Assembly (NCBI GenBank): GCA_963763205.1 | Contig: CAVXNQ010000021.1 | Span: 350,126 to 414,125 of the forward strand | Direction: 5' to 3' | Source: DDH964 sp963763205 | GTDB lineage: Bacteria; Desulfobacterota; Desulfuromonadia; Desulfuromonadales; DDH964 | Length of the DNA: 64,000 bases | In this document: positions 35,985-45,919 of the stretch, piece after piece | Layout: every line of letters begins with the position of its first letter | Numbering within the stretch: position 1 is the first letter of the stretch | Translations under genes and position numbers: made by a program | The notes under the pieces: model-generated | Seen by the model: only the letters and a program-made list of their open reading frames with translations | Told to the model about the DNA's origin: nothing | Database searches by the model: none

Positions 35985-36899
35985 TCAGGTCCCCTTTGAC
36001 AACCCGGCGGGCCAGGGGAGTGTCGGGTCGAGTAACCGAATATCGGCCCGGCCGGCAAGCTTTTGGACCCAGTCCTGCAGCCGTCGGGCGCGTCCGGCCT
36101 CGGCAAGGCGGCGGCGCAGCTGCGGCAGGGCCTCTTGCCGGGTCAACGGCCGGGCTTCCTCCCGTTCCAGAACCAGGATCAGGTGCCAGCCGAACTGGGT
36201 GGCGACCGGGCCACCGATCGCGCCGACCGGCAGCGAAAAGGCCAGGGCCTCGAATCCCGGGGCCATGTCCCCCCGGCGGAACCAGCCGAGGTCCCCACCC
36301 GCGGCGGCACTCGGGCAGGCCGAATATTGCCGGGCCTGGTCGGCGAAGTTCTCCGGGGTGGTTTGTTCGGCCAGGGCCGTACAGCGCTCCCGGGCCGCTT
36401 CCGACTTCCCGCCCGGATCGCGCACCAGCAGGTGGGCGGCCCGCAGCCGCTCCGGCCGGCGCAGTCTTCCCTGCTGCTCCTGCCAGGCCTGCTCGATCGC
36501 CTGGGGCTCCGGTTCGGGCGGTTCGCCAAGGTGCCGGTCACTGAAGCGGTTGACCGTCAGGTCCTGGCGCAGCATCCGGAAATGGTCGCTCGGCGAGATG
36601 CCGGTCTTGGCGAGGGTGGCGAAGAATTCCTCGGTGCTGGGAAAGTTGGCGATGAGCCGTTGCTGCTCGTCCTCGACCTCGGCGACCGTGGCGACGATCC
36701 CGTTGGCCAGCGCCTCAAGGTAGATCAGTTCCCGGGCCAGAAGCTTCTCCAGGGCTAGCTCGGTGGCCTGATGCAGTTCCCCCGCCTTTAGCTGGTCCAT
36801 CGTCTTGCGGTATTGCTGCAGGGCATAGCCCTGCACGGCGTTGTCGAGGTCCCGGCGGCGCAGCGGCTGGCCATTGACGGTGGCGATAATGTCGGACAT
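35985..36899 (-). CDS. Parvulin-type peptidyl-prolyl isomerase (SurA/NifM-like), no signal peptide
   Basis: A 304-residue protein: an N-terminal helical SurA-like region (IIATVNGQPLRRRDLDNAVQGY) and a C-terminal PpiC domain (LRAAHLLVRDPGGKSEAARERC, FADQARQYSACPSAAAGGDLGWFRRGDMAPGFEALAFSLPVGAIGGPVATQFGWHLILV). The parvulin core is complete. With no secretion signal it should act in the cytoplasm, like NifM, the nitrogenase-maturation isomerase; no nif genes are in the window, so this remains open. Confidence 0.85.
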   Translation of the reverse strand: MSDIIATVNGQPLRRRDLDNAVQGYALQQYRKTMDQLKAGELHQATELALEKLLARELIYLEALANGIVATVAEVEDEQQRLIANFPSTEEFFATLAKTGISPSDHFRMLRQDLTVNRFSDRHLGEPPEPEPQAIEQAWQEQQGRLRRPERLRAAHLLVRDPGGKSEAARERCTALAEQTTPENFADQARQYSACPSAAAGGDLGWFRRGDMAPGFEALAFSLPVGAIGGPVATQFGWHLILVLEREEARPLTRQEALPQLRRRLAEAGRARRLQDWVQKLAGRADIRLLDPTLPWPAGLSKGT

Positions 36900-36974
36900 G
36901 CAATCTCCCTGCGATCTATGGGCAATCTGACTTCAAGGAAAAATCGGGCAAAGGCGTCTCACACTCGCTCCTTG

Positions 36975-37066
36975 CAGTCGCAAGAGCACACGGAGGGCAC
37001 AGAGGAAAAGCCAATGAATCAGCGCCTGGGCATTTCTCTGTGATCTCTGTGCCCTCAAGTGAGCAC
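36975..37066. repeat. Inverted spacer repeat of CTCTGTG/CACAGAG words
   Basis: GGGCACAGAGG (36995-37005) is inverted at CTCTGTGCCC (37050-37059), with extra CTCTGTGATC copies beside it and CACACGGAGGGCACAGAG before it. The two arms flank ~45 bases of unrelated sequence and can form a hairpin. No open frame of note; it separates the parvulin and rsmA genes. Confidence 0.7.
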
Positions 37067-37115
37067 AGCGAACGGGTGAGAGGCGCCTTTGGATTTCATC
37101 TTTTTCAGGCCGAAA

Positions 37116-37903
37116 TCAAATCTTGCCCATGGCGTCACTCAGGGCGGCGAACTCCGCCAGGTCCAAGGTTTCCCCGCGGCGCTGCGGGTCAATAGCGCAC
37201 GCGGCCAAGGCGGCGTCGATGCCGGTGGCCGGAAACCCGGCGCCGAGCAGGGCGTTGCGCAGGGTTTTGCGGCGCTGGCCGAAGGCCCCCTTGACCACCC
37301 GGCGGAAGAGGTGGGGATCGGCCACGGCGACCCGCGGCTGCGCTAAGGGAAGGAATTCCAGGACCACCGAGTGGACCTTGGGGGGGGGAAGAAGGCGCCC
37401 GGCGCCACGACCGTTACTCGCCGGATATCGAAGACGAGTTGGCAGAAGACCGAGAGGATGCCGTAGGCCGAACTCCCCGGCGCCGCGCAGAGGCGGTCCC
37501 CCACTTCCTTCTGGAACATCAGCACCAGCCGGGAAAAAAGTTCCCGGTGATCGAGGATCCGGAACAGCACCTGGCTGGAAATGTTGTACGGCAGGTTGGC
37601 GACCAGCTTGTAGGGCGGACGCTCGAGTAGCGCCGGCCAGTCGAGAGTCAGGCAGTCCCCTTCCACGATCCGTAGCCGCGGCTCCTGCCGCGCCTGAAGA
37701 CCGGCGATCAGGTCGCGGTCGACCTCCATGACCGTCACCTCGCCGGCAGCCGCCAGCAGTCGGTCGGTCAGGGCCCCGAGGCCGGGGCCGATCTCCAGCA
37801 CCCGGTCGTCGGCTTCGAGCCGCGCGGCGGCGAGAATCTTCGCCACCACCGACGGGTCGCGAAGGAAATTCTGGCCGAAACGTTTTTTCGGTCGCGGTTG
37901 CAT
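37116..37903 (-). CDS. rsmA: 16S rRNA dimethyladenosine transferase, frameshifted in a G9 run
   Basis: S-adenosylmethionine-dependent enzyme that dimethylates two adjacent adenines (A1518/A1519) in 16S rRNA helix 45. Motifs: KKRFGQNFLRDPSV, VLEIGPGLGALTDRLL (SAM site), KLVANLPYNISSQVLFRIL (NLPY catalytic motif) and VAPGAFFPPP. At 37380-37388 nine consecutive G cause a one-base shift; VVLEFLPLAQPRVAV continues in the next frame to the stop at 37116. Total ~262 residues is normal for KsgA. Confidence 0.95.
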
Positions 37904-37937
37904 GGTAGTTATCGATTTCCTGGCGCAGGCTGCGGGT

Positions 37938-38435
37938 TCAGCGCTGGTGTTTGCGACGTTTCCAATGCCGCCGGGGCCAGCGCGGAATCCGCCAGTTGCG
38001 CAGCAGCGGGATCATGCGCAGGGTCAGGGCGTAGGCCAGGGCACCGGAGACCAGCGCATAGAGGAGGCTGCCGAAGCAGAGGGGAACCACCACCTGCCAC
38101 CCGAGGGAGCGCAACGCGGCAAAACTCAGCGTGCCGGGAAGGTGTAACTTCTCCATGGAGAGGAGCACCCTGCCGGTCTCGTATTCCAGGGCGTAGATGA
38201 AGGGGGCGGTCAGCGGGTTGGTGATCCAGACGCCGACGGCGGCGGCGATCTTGTTCTCGCGCAGCAGCCAGGCGCAGAAGACGGCGATCGCCATCTGGAA
38301 GCCGAAGGTCGGCGTCATGCCGATGAAGATCCCCAGGGCCATCCCCTTGGCGATATCGTCCGGCGACCCGCTGAGCCTGGCAAAGCGGAGGAACTGCAGC
38401 TTGACCCTGCGGATGACCCTCCAGCTTCGCCACAT
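37938..38435 (-). CDS. DUF2062 membrane protein
   Basis: A 165-residue protein with the DUF2062 pattern: basic N-terminus, DDIAKGMALGIFIGMTPTFGFQMAIA, then a proline-containing pair of helices NKIAAAVGVWITNPLTAPFIYALEYETG and a last helix. DUF2062 proteins are small inner-membrane proteins of unknown function, sometimes fused to glycosyltransferases. ATG 38435 is 17 bases after tsaD. Confidence 0.85.
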   Translation of the reverse strand: MWRSWRVIRRVKLQFLRFARLSGSPDDIAKGMALGIFIGMTPTFGFQMAIAVFCAWLLRENKIAAAVGVWITNPLTAPFIYALEYETGRVLLSMEKLHLPGTLSFAALRSLGWQVVVPLCFGSLLYALVSGALAYALTLRMIPLLRNWRIPRWPRRHWKRRKHQR

Positions 38436-38451
38436 AATCGATCCCCAATCG

Positions 38452-39474
38452 TCAGCCGGGGGCGCCGGCGGCGACCCGGTCAAGGGGCCAGCTGGCAACC
38501 GCGTTGAGATCCAGGGCATCGTGTCGGCCCGCCGCCAGTCGGTGGTTGCCACCCACGCCGAGCATCGCCGCATTGTCGGCGCAAAGGGTGGGGCTCGGAA
38601 AGGTGACGCTCCTCCCGTGCGCGGCGGCCGCCTCCTGCATGGCCAGCCGCAGCCCGCGGTTGCAGGCCACGCCGCCGGCGACGACGATCCGCTCCAGGCC
38701 GGCCGCTTCGGCCGCAGCAAAGGTCTTGCGGGTCAGAACCTCGACCATCGCCGCCTGGAAGCTGGCGGCGATATCGGCACGGGTCGCCTCGTCCAGGGGC
38801 GGCTGTTGCTGCAGGTAATGGAGGACCGCAGTCTTGATGCCGCTGAAGCTGAAATCGAAGCCGCGCTTGTGCAGCAGCGGGCGGGGGAAATGGACGGCGG
38901 TTGGATTCCCCTGCGCCGCCAGGGCATCAATGCGGGCACCGCCGGGATAGCCGAGCCCCATGAGCTTGCCGACCTTGTCGAAGGCCTCGCCGGCCGCATC
39001 GTCAATGGTCCGGCCCAGGGTCCGGTATTGGCCGATGCCGTCGACCCGGTAGAGATGGGTATGCCCGCCGGAAACCGCCAGGGCCAGGTAGGGATAGGTC
39101 ACCGGCTGTTCGAGCTGGATGGCGAGGATGTGCCCCTCGATATGGTGCACGCCGACCAGCGGCAGGTCGCGGGCGAAGGCGATCGCCTTGGCCGCGGAGA
39201 GGCCGACCAGCAGGGCGCCGATCAGTCCCGGGCCCCGGGTGACGGCGAGCCCCTCGATGGCCGCGAGGGTGACGCCGGCCTGTTCCAGGGCCGTTTCCAC
39301 AACCGGCACCACCGCTTCGAGGTGACTGCGCGAGGCGAGTTCCGGCACGACCCCGCCATAGCGGGCATGGATGTCGACCTGGGAGGCGACGACGCTGGAA
39401 AGGACGCTGCGGCCGTCACGGACCACGGCGGCGGCGGTTTCGTCACAGGAGGATTCGAGGCAGAGAACAAGCAT
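38452..39474 (-). CDS. tsaD: tRNA N6-adenosine threonylcarbamoyltransferase
   Basis: A 340-residue ASKHA-fold enzyme completing t6A37 formation on ANN-decoding tRNAs. Motifs: LCLESSCDETAAAVV, RGPGLIGALLVGLSAAKAIA, VGVHHIEGHILAIQLE (metal-binding HxxxH), LALAVSGGHTHLYRV, GRTIDDAAGEAFDKVGKLMGLGYPGGARIDALA, FSFSGIKTAV and VVAGGVACNRGLR. Complete and uninterrupted. Confidence 0.97.
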   Translation of the reverse strand: MLVLCLESSCDETAAAVVRDGRSVLSSVVASQVDIHARYGGVVPELASRSHLEAVVPVVETALEQAGVTLAAIEGLAVTRGPGLIGALLVGLSAAKAIAFARDLPLVGVHHIEGHILAIQLEQPVTYPYLALAVSGGHTHLYRVDGIGQYRTLGRTIDDAAGEAFDKVGKLMGLGYPGGARIDALAAQGNPTAVHFPRPLLHKRGFDFSFSGIKTAVLHYLQQQPPLDEATRADIAASFQAAMVEVLTRKTFAAAEAAGLERIVVAGGVACNRGLRLAMQEAAAAHGRSVTFPSPTLCADNAAMLGVGGNHRLAAGRHDALDLNAVASWPLDRVAAGAPG

Positions 39475-39482
39475 AACAGGTC

Positions 39483-39553
39483 GTCATTTGTCATTGGTCA
39501 TTTGTCGCTGGTGTCGTTTTTACGAATGACCAGGGACTAATGACCAATGACGG
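39483..39553. repeat. Inverted spacer repeat of TCATTTGTC/AATGACC words
   Basis: The left arm TCATTTGTCATTGGTCATTTG (from 39484) iterates GTCATTTG/TTGGTCATT; the right arm AATGACC…CTAATGACCAATGAC (39525-39550) is its inverse. The arms flank GTCGCTGGTGTCGTTTTTACG and together form an imperfect hairpin between tsaD and the PhoH-family gene. Confidence 0.7.
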
Positions 39554-39555
39554 AT

Positions 39556-40872
39556 TTAAAGTAAATTTGCGGCCAGCTCCGCCAGGGGGGAGCGCTCCCC
39601 CTTGTTGAGGGTGATGTGGCCGGCGATCTCCTGGCCCTTGAACTTCTCCACGACATAGGTCAGGCCGTTGCTGGAGGAATCGACGTAGGGGTTGTCGATC
39701 TGGTAGGGGTCGCCGGTCAGCACCAGCTTGGTCCCCTCCCCGGCCCGGGTGACGATGGTCTTGATCTCGTGCGGGGTCAGGTTCTGCGCCTCGTCGACGA
39801 TCATGTACTGCTTCGGGATCGAGCGGCCGCGGATGTAGGTCAGCGCCTCGATCTCGAGGATCCCCATGTCGACCAGCTCGCGGTAGCCGCGCTTGCGCTT
39901 GCCCCGCTCGTCGACGTTGCCGAGCAGCAGCTCGACGTTGTCGAAGATCGGCTGCATCCACGGCGCCAGCTTCTCCTCGACGTCGCCGGGAAGAAAGCCG
40001 AGGTCGCGCCCCAGGGGGAAGACCGGCCGCGAGACCAGAAGCCGGCTGTAGGACCCCTCGTCGGCGGACTTGAGCAGGCCGGCGGCGATCGCCAGCAGGG
40101 TCTTGCCCGTCCCCGCCTTGCCGACCAGGGTGACGAGCTGCACGTCCTCGTTGAGCAGCAGATCGAAGGCGAACTGCTGCTCACGGTTGCGCGGATGGAT
40201 TCCCCAGACCCCTTCCTTGGGGGGGCGGATCAGCGGCACCATCCGCTGCTGCCCCGCCGCGTAGCGACCGATGGCGGTATGCGACGGGTTGCTCGCCTCG
40301 ACCAGGGTGATGAACTGGTTGGGGCGGTAATCGCCGCTGAGCGGCAGGAACCCCTGGCCGTAGAAGCGGTCGACCTCGTCCTTGTCGATCAGCACTTCGG
40401 CCGAGCCCGGATAGAGCTCCTCGATGGAGACCTTGTCCGACTCGTAGTCCTCGACCGTCAGCCCGACGGCGTCGGCCTTGATGCGCAGGTTGGTGTCCTT
40501 GGTGACGAAGACCACCGGCGCGTCGCCCTTGGCCTTGAGGGCCATGGCCACGGCGAGGATGCGGTTGTCGCCGCGATCGGCGCGCAGTTCCGGCGGCAGT
40601 CGTTTGATCAGATCCTCGCTGTAGAGGTCGACGCGCAGAATGCCGCCACTCTCCAGCGAGACGCCCTGAACCAGCTGCCCCTGGCTGCGCAGGCCGTCGA
40701 GAATGCGCGAGACCTGGCGGGCGTTGCGGCCGATCTCGCTCTGGTCTTTCTTGAAGCGGTCGATCTCCTCGATGACGGTAATCGGGACGACCAGGTCGTT
40801 GTCTTCGAAGCGGAACAGGGCCTGGGGATCGTGGAGCAGGACGTTGGTGTCGAGAACGTAGACTTTTTTCAT
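39556..40872 (-). CDS. PIN-PhoH fusion ATPase (PhoH2-type)
   Basis: A 438-residue protein: an N-terminal PIN ribonuclease domain (YVLDTNVLLHDPQALFRFEDNDLVVPITVIEEIDRFKKD, acidic residues D, E and D for metal) and a C-terminal PhoH ATPase/helicase domain (VTLVGKAGTGKTLLAIAAGL Walker A, YMIVDEAQNLTPHEIKTIVTRAGEGTKLVLTGDP Walker B). This PIN-PhoH architecture is proposed to unwind and cut RNA. It is full length and stands alone. Confidence 0.93.
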   Translation of the reverse strand: MKKVYVLDTNVLLHDPQALFRFEDNDLVVPITVIEEIDRFKKDQSEIGRNARQVSRILDGLRSQGQLVQGVSLESGGILRVDLYSEDLIKRLPPELRADRGDNRILAVAMALKAKGDAPVVFVTKDTNLRIKADAVGLTVEDYESDKVSIEELYPGSAEVLIDKDEVDRFYGQGFLPLSGDYRPNQFITLVEASNPSHTAIGRYAAGQQRMVPLIRPPKEGVWGIHPRNREQQFAFDLLLNEDVQLVTLVGKAGTGKTLLAIAAGLLKSADEGSYSRLLVSRPVFPLGRDLGFLPGDVEEKLAPWMQPIFDNVELLLGNVDERGKRKRGYRELVDMGILEIEALTYIRGRSIPKQYMIVDEAQNLTPHEIKTIVTRAGEGTKLVLTGDPYQIDNPYVDSSSNGLTYVVEKFKGQEIAGHITLNKGERSPLAELAANLL

Positions 40873-40958
40873 CGGCAGTGCCCGGATGGTTGGAGGTGGC
40901 AGGAATGGGCAAAGCGCGGCGGTTGTCGTCGGGAACTCCCGTTCCCGGCCCGCCGGCT

Positions 40959-42113
40959 TCAGTCGGGAGGATGTGCCGCCAGGAAATCCAGGGCCGCCAG
41001 CAGGGCCTCGATATCCTCCCCGGTGTTGAAATAACCCGGGCTGACCCGTACCGTCCCCCGCGGGAAGGTACCGATGGTGCGGTGCGCATCGGGGGCGCAG
41101 TGCAACCCCACCCGGGTCAGTATCCCATGATCGTGGTCGAGAAGGAAACCGATTTCTGCGGGGTCCCGTCCGGCGACCAGAAACGAGACCACCCCGCCGC
41201 GCTGAACCCCGTTGCCGGGGCCGAAAACCTCGACACCGGGGATTCGCTCCAGCCCCGCAAGCAGCTGGCTGGCCAGGGCCGCCTCGTGCCGATGGATCCG
41301 CTCCAACCCGGTCGCGTGGATGAAGTCGAGCCCGGCCTTCAGCCCGGCCAGACCGGGGGTATTAGGGGTCCCCGCCTCGAGGCGTTCCGGCAGCTGGTCG
41401 GGAGGGAGGTCCGACTGGCTGTTGCCGCCCGTCCCGCCCAGGATCAGCGGTCGCGGTAGCAGCCCTTCGCTCAGGCAGAGGAAGCCGGTCCCCTGGGGAC
41501 CGTAGAGCCCCTTGTGGCCGGGCGCCGCGAGCAGGTCGATAGCGCTGGCCTCGCAGTGGATGGGAAAAAGCCCGGCGCTCTGCGCGGCGTCGACCAAAAA
41601 GAGAATCCCCTCGCGGCGGCACCAGGGACCGAGTTCCTCGATGGCCTGCAGCGTCCCGGTCACGTTGGAGCAGTGGTTCATGACCAGCATCCGGGTGCGC
41701 TCGGCGCGGCAGGCCGCCATGAGCTGCTGCGGGGCGACGAAGCCGCGCCGGTCCCCCGCCACCTTGACCACGCGCACGCCGCTGTCCTCCAGGGCGCGCA
41801 GCGGCCGGGTGACGGCGTTGTGTTCCATGCTGGTGGTCACCACCCGGTCGCCGGGGGACAGGAATCCGAACAGCGCCAGGTTCAGCGCGGCGGTGCCGTT
41901 GGCGGTGAAGACCACCCGGGCCGGATCGCCGACCCCGAACAGTTCCGCCACCGACTCCCGGGCCGCGAGGACCACCCGCGAAGCGTCGAGGCTCATCCGG
42001 TGGGCTCCCCGACCGGGGTTGCCGGCGACCTCGGCCAGTACCATGGCCATGGCGGCCGCCACCCCGGGAGGTTTCGGAAAGGAGGTGGCCGCGTTATCGA
42101 GGTAAATTGCCAT
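40959..42113 (-). CDS. Cysteine-desulfurase-family class V aminotransferase
   Basis: A 384-residue PLP enzyme. Starts MAIYLDNAATSFPKPPGV; has TANGTAALNLALFGFLSPGD, SMEHNAVTRPLRALE, VMNHCSNVTGT, LFLVDAAQSAGLFPIHC and LLAAPGHKGLYGPQGTGFL, whose Lys forms the Schiff base. This pattern fits the cysteine-desulfurase-related group (similar to CsdA/SufS but shorter). Its sulfur acceptor is not encoded nearby. ATG 42113 selected; upstream extension is non-homologous. Confidence 0.88.
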   Translation of the reverse strand: MAIYLDNAATSFPKPPGVAAAMAMVLAEVAGNPGRGAHRMSLDASRVVLAARESVAELFGVGDPARVVFTANGTAALNLALFGFLSPGDRVVTTSMEHNAVTRPLRALEDSGVRVVKVAGDRRGFVAPQQLMAACRAERTRMLVMNHCSNVTGTLQAIEELGPWCRREGILFLVDAAQSAGLFPIHCEASAIDLLAAPGHKGLYGPQGTGFLCLSEGLLPRPLILGGTGGNSQSDLPPDQLPERLEAGTPNTPGLAGLKAGLDFIHATGLERIHRHEAALASQLLAGLERIPGVEVFGPGNGVQRGGVVSFLVAGRDPAEIGFLLDHDHGILTRVGLHCAPDAHRTIGTFPRGTVRVSPGYFNTGEDIEALLAALDFLAAHPPD

Positions 42114-42304
42114 CCGGGAATTCGTGGTTGAGCGGGGTTGGCGCCGATGCGATCGGATTTGACCGGTGCGCTGCTGCGGCGGGTAAATGAACGGGGGCCG
42201 AGGGAAGGCTAAAATTAGCACCACCCTGGGTGTTTGGCAACCCCAAAGACGGCCACCAGCTCCTCGACGGCGAGGTCCTCTTCGGGACGATGGCGGCGGG
42301 TGGC

Positions 42305-43363
42305 TCAGCGGGGATCGGGGTAATGGTAGACCTTGTTCTTGCCGTGTTTCTTGGCCAGGTAGAGGAGATCGTCGGTGGCCTGGAGCAGAGTGTCAAGGCA
42401 CTGGCCGTCGCGGGGATAGCTGGCGACCCCGGCGCTGACCGTCACGCCGTGCCCGGCAATGGGCCTGAGGGTGTCCGGGGTGTATTCCTCCGCCGCCACG
42501 CGTGCCCGCTCGGCGGCGGCCAGCGCCGCGTCGATCCCCGTTTCCGGAAGAATGGCGATGAACTCCTCGCCGCCGTATCGGAAAACTACGTCGCATTCGC
42601 GCAGGGAATCCTGGAGGATCCGGGCGACATCGATCAGCACCTTGTCGCCGCTGGGATGGCCGAAGGTGTCGTTGAACTGCTTGAAGTCGTCGATGTCGAA
42701 CATGATCAGCGACAGCGGGTTGCAGTAACGGTCGGCACGGGCCAGTTCCTCCTGGAAGACCTGTTGAAACTCCCTGTAGTTGTAAAGCCCGGTGAGGCCG
42801 TCGGTGCGGGCCAGTTGGCGGGTGGTCTCGTGCAGCCGGGCGTTGTCGATGCTCATCGCGGCGAAAGAAGCGAGAATCCTCAGCAGCCGCAAGCGGAGCT
42901 CGGGAAAGCCGCGCGGCACGAAATCATCGAGGTAGAGGACCCCGACAATCTTGTTCTGGATTTTCAACGGCACGGCGATCACCGCGCAGACCCCTTTGGC
43001 CATAATCCGCGGGATAATCGCGAAGGCGGAACAGCGGGTATCCTCGACGACGAAGGGTTCGCCCGTGGCGAGGATGCGCTCGGTAAGACTGCCCGGCCGA
43101 ACCTCCCAGCGGGCGGTGGCCGCGAGTTCGGCGCCCAGGCCGGCGTGAGCATGCAGCACCATCTCGGCACGTTTTTCCTCATAGAGGACGACGGCACCGG
43201 CCGGCATCTCCATGATCGCCATGGCGCTGAAGAGAATGTTCTCCAGGACCTCGTCGAGTTCCAGGGACGAGACCACCGCCTGCGCGACGCTGAGGATGGA
43301 ACGCAGTTCGCGAAGTTCTTCTTCTAAATTGGTGATTTGGGGAGTGTGTTCCGTCATCGCCAT
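42305..43363 (-). CDS. GAF-GGDEF diguanylate cyclase
   Basis: A ~352-residue signalling protein: a short coiled coil (ITNLEEELRELRSILSVAQAVV), a GAF sensory domain (LDEVLENILFSAMAIMEMPAGAVVLY … AVPLKIQNKIVGVLYLDDFV), then a GGDEF domain with DGLTGLYNYREFQQ, FDIDDFKQFNDTFGHPSGDKVL and the active site RYGGEEFIAILPET. It should synthesise c-di-GMP from two GTP. No EAL or HD-GYP domain is attached, and an RxxD inhibitory site is not obvious. It is transcribed divergently from nrdJ; start ATG 43363 or 43357. Confidence 0.92.
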   Translation of the reverse strand: MAMTEHTPQITNLEEELRELRSILSVAQAVVSSLELDEVLENILFSAMAIMEMPAGAVVLYEEKRAEMVLHAHAGLGAELAATARWEVRPGSLTERILATGEPFVVEDTRCSAFAIIPRIMAKGVCAVIAVPLKIQNKIVGVLYLDDFVPRGFPELRLRLLRILASFAAMSIDNARLHETTRQLARTDGLTGLYNYREFQQVFQEELARADRYCNPLSLIMFDIDDFKQFNDTFGHPSGDKVLIDVARILQDSLRECDVVFRYGGEEFIAILPETGIDAALAAAERARVAAEEYTPDTLRPIAGHGVTVSAGVASYPRDGQCLDTLLQATDDLLYLAKKHGKNKVYHYPDPR

Positions 43364-43470
43364 AGCTCTGGTTTCCATCCGCCCCTTCGGGGTAAAGGCA
43401 TTTGAGAACTGCAAGACTCGGGCCTTAATGAAGAGGAAAATTGGGGGCAGAAAAAGTTCGGCAACCGTTC

Positions 43471-43498
43471 TTGACAACCACGACATCTTGTGGTTTAA
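43471..43498 (+). promoter_or_regulatory. Candidate sigma-70 promoter of nrdJ
   Basis: TTGACA (43471-43476) and TTTAAA (43494-43499) are separated by 17 bases, a -35 and near -10 pair, about 107 bases upstream of the nrdJ start. The upstream NrdR-like box lies in the spacer. Confidence 0.55.
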
Positions 43499-43525
43499 AT
43501 CTTTGCCATCCACACAATATTGAGA
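43478..43525 (+). promoter_or_regulatory. Tandem NrdR-like boxes
   Basis: Two 16-base imperfect palindromes, CCACGACATCTTGTGG (43478-43493) and CCACACAATATTGAGA (43510-43525), fit the NrdR box consensus acacwAtATaTwGtgt at about 11 of 16 positions each. They start 32 bases apart, i.e. about three helical turns, the normal geometry of paired NrdR boxes. The first overlaps the promoter, consistent with repression of ribonucleotide reductase by NrdR-dATP. Confidence 0.7.
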
Positions 43526-43605
43526 ATTCCTCTAAAAGCAAATACTTTCTCACTGCTACGGCCGGGCTTGCCACCCCCGGTCAGCTACTGCAAAGGACGA
43601 AGCCC

Positions 43606-45859
43606 ATGAGCAAAAAGACCAGCTCGGCCGCCCCGGCCCTGCCCGCCAACGATCTGCCCCTGTCGAAGAACGCCCTCACCGTCCTCGAACGCCGCTACCT
43701 CAAGCGCGACGCCGAAGGCAAGGTCCTGGAGACCGCCGTCGACATGTTCCGGCGGGTCGCCGAAACCATCGCCGCTGCCGAGGACAAACTGCGGACCGGC
43801 AACGACAGCCAGGCCCTGGCCGACGAGTTCTACCGGATGATGACCGAGCTCGAGTTCCTGCCCAACTCGCCGACGCTGATGAACGCCGGCCGCGAACTGG
43901 GGCAGCTCTCGGCCTGCTTCGTGCTGCCGGTCGGCGACTCGATGGAGTCGATCTTCGAGGCGATCAAGCAGACCGCCCTGATCCACAAGAGCGGCGGCGG
44001 CACCGGCTTCTCCTTCTCCCGCATCCGGCCGGCCAACGACGTGGTCCTCTCCACCAAGGGGGTCTCCTCCGGTCCCCTCTCCTTCATGAAGGTCTTCGAC
44101 GCCGCCACCGAGACCATCAAGCAGGGCGGCACCCGGCGCGGCGCCAACATGGGGATCATGCGCGTCGACCATCCCGACATCATGGACTTCATCATGTGCA
44201 AGCGGGACCAGACGGTGCTGACCAACTTCAACATCAGCGTCGGCATGACCGAGAAGTTCATGGAGGCGGTCGAGAGCGACGGCGAGTACGACATCGTCAA
44301 CCCCCGCGACGGCCAGGCGGTCAAGAGCATGCCGGCGCGCAAGGTCTTCGAGCATATCGTCGATCTGGCCTGGACCAACGGCGAGCCGGGGATCATCTTC
44401 CTCGACCGCCTCAACCGCGACAACCCGACCCCCCAGGTCGGCGAGATCGAGGCGACCAACCCCTGCGGCGAGCAGCCGCTGCTCCCCTACGAGTCGTGCA
44501 ACCTCGGCTCCATCAACCTGGTGAAGATGGTCAAGGGCGGCGCCGTCGACTGGGACCACCTGGGCCAGGTGGTGCGCACCGCCACCCGCTTCCTCGACAA
44601 CGTCATCGAGGTCAACAAGTACCCGATCCCCGAGATCGATGAAATGACCCGCAGCTAACCGCAAGATCGGCCTCGGCGTCATGGGCTGGTCCGACCTCCT
44701 TATCCTCTGCGGCATCCCCTACAACTCCGCCGAGGCGGTGGCCCTGGGTGAGAAGTTGATGAAGTTCATCACCAACGAGTCGCGGATCGCCTCGCAGGAA
44801 CTCGCCGCCGAGCGCGGCCCCTTTCCCAACTTCAAGGGGAGCATCTTCGACAAGAAGGGCGCCAAGCCGGTGCGCAACGCCACCTGCACCACCATCGCCC
44901 CGACCGGAACCATTTCGATCATCGCCAACAGCTCCTCCGGCGTCGAGCCGCTCTTCGCCGTCTCCTACGTGCGCCAGGTCCTCGACAACGACAAGCTGAT
45001 CGAGGTCCATCCGCTCTTCGAACAGATCGCCAAAGAGCGCGGCTTCTACTCCAAGGAGCTGATGGAGAAGATCGCCGAGCACGGCACCGTGCAGGACATC
45101 AAGGAAGTCCCCGCCGACGTGCGCAAGGTCTTTGTCACCAGCCACGACATCACCCCGGAAGACCATATCCGGATGCAGGCGGCCTTCCAGAAGTACACCG
45201 ACAACGCCGTCTCCAAGACCGTCAACTTCACCCACGATGCCAGCCGCGACGACGTCGCCACCGTCTACCGCCTCGCCTACCAGCAGGGCTGCAAGGGGGT
45301 GACCATCTACCGCGACGGCAGCCGCGACATGCAGGTCCTCTCCGTGGCCAAGAAGGAGGAGAAACCGGCGCCGGAGAACGTGGTGCCGATGGAGTCGCGC
45401 AAGGCCGGCAAGAAGCGCGACCGGCCCCGCGCCCTCAAGGGCGCTACCTATCAGATGGAGACCGGCTGCGGCCCCTTGTACGTCACCATCAACGAGGACA
45501 ACGACGGCCTCTTCGAGCTCTTCACCACCATGGGCAAGGCCGGCGGCTGCGCCGCCAGCCAGTGCGAGGCGATCGGCCGCCTGGTCTCTCTCGCCTGGCG
45601 CTCCGGCGTCCAGGCCCGCCAGGCGATCAAGCAGCTGATCGGCATCACCTGCCACAAGCCCGCCGGCTTCGGCGACAACCGCATCACCTCCTGCGCCGAC
45701 GCGGTCGCCAAGGCGATCCAGATGCACATGCTCGATCACGACGAAGAGGGCATCATCGCCCACCAGAACGGCGGCGCCTGCCCGGAGTGCGGGGGGGCGG
45801 TGGAGCACGAGGGGGGCTGCTGCGTCTGCCATGCGTGCGGGTACAGCGAATGTGCGTAG
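43606..45859 (+). CDS. nrdJ: Adenosylcobalamin-dependent (class II) ribonucleotide reductase, frameshifted
   Basis: A ~750-residue enzyme reducing ribonucleoside diphosphates with B12 radical chemistry. Visible: LEFLPNSPTLMNAG, HKSGGGTGFSFSRIRP, GTRRGANMGIMRVDHPDI, the N-x-C-x-E active site in NPCGEQPLLPYESCNLGSINL, PTGTISIIANSSSGVEPLF, a C-terminal TSCPD domain (GPLYVTINEDNDGLFELF…GGCAASQCEAIGRLVSLA) and a Cys-rich tail (ACPECGGAVEHEGGCCVCHACGYSECA). A single extra T at about 44652-44655 creates a false stop (…DEMTRS*) before NRKIGLGVMGWSDLL. Start ATG 43606. No ATP-cone is seen. Confidence 0.95.
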
Positions 45860-45919
45860 GGTGAGATGATGAAGTCGGGGGGGGGAACCGATGAAAGGAA
45901 AGCAGATAGATTAGATTGC

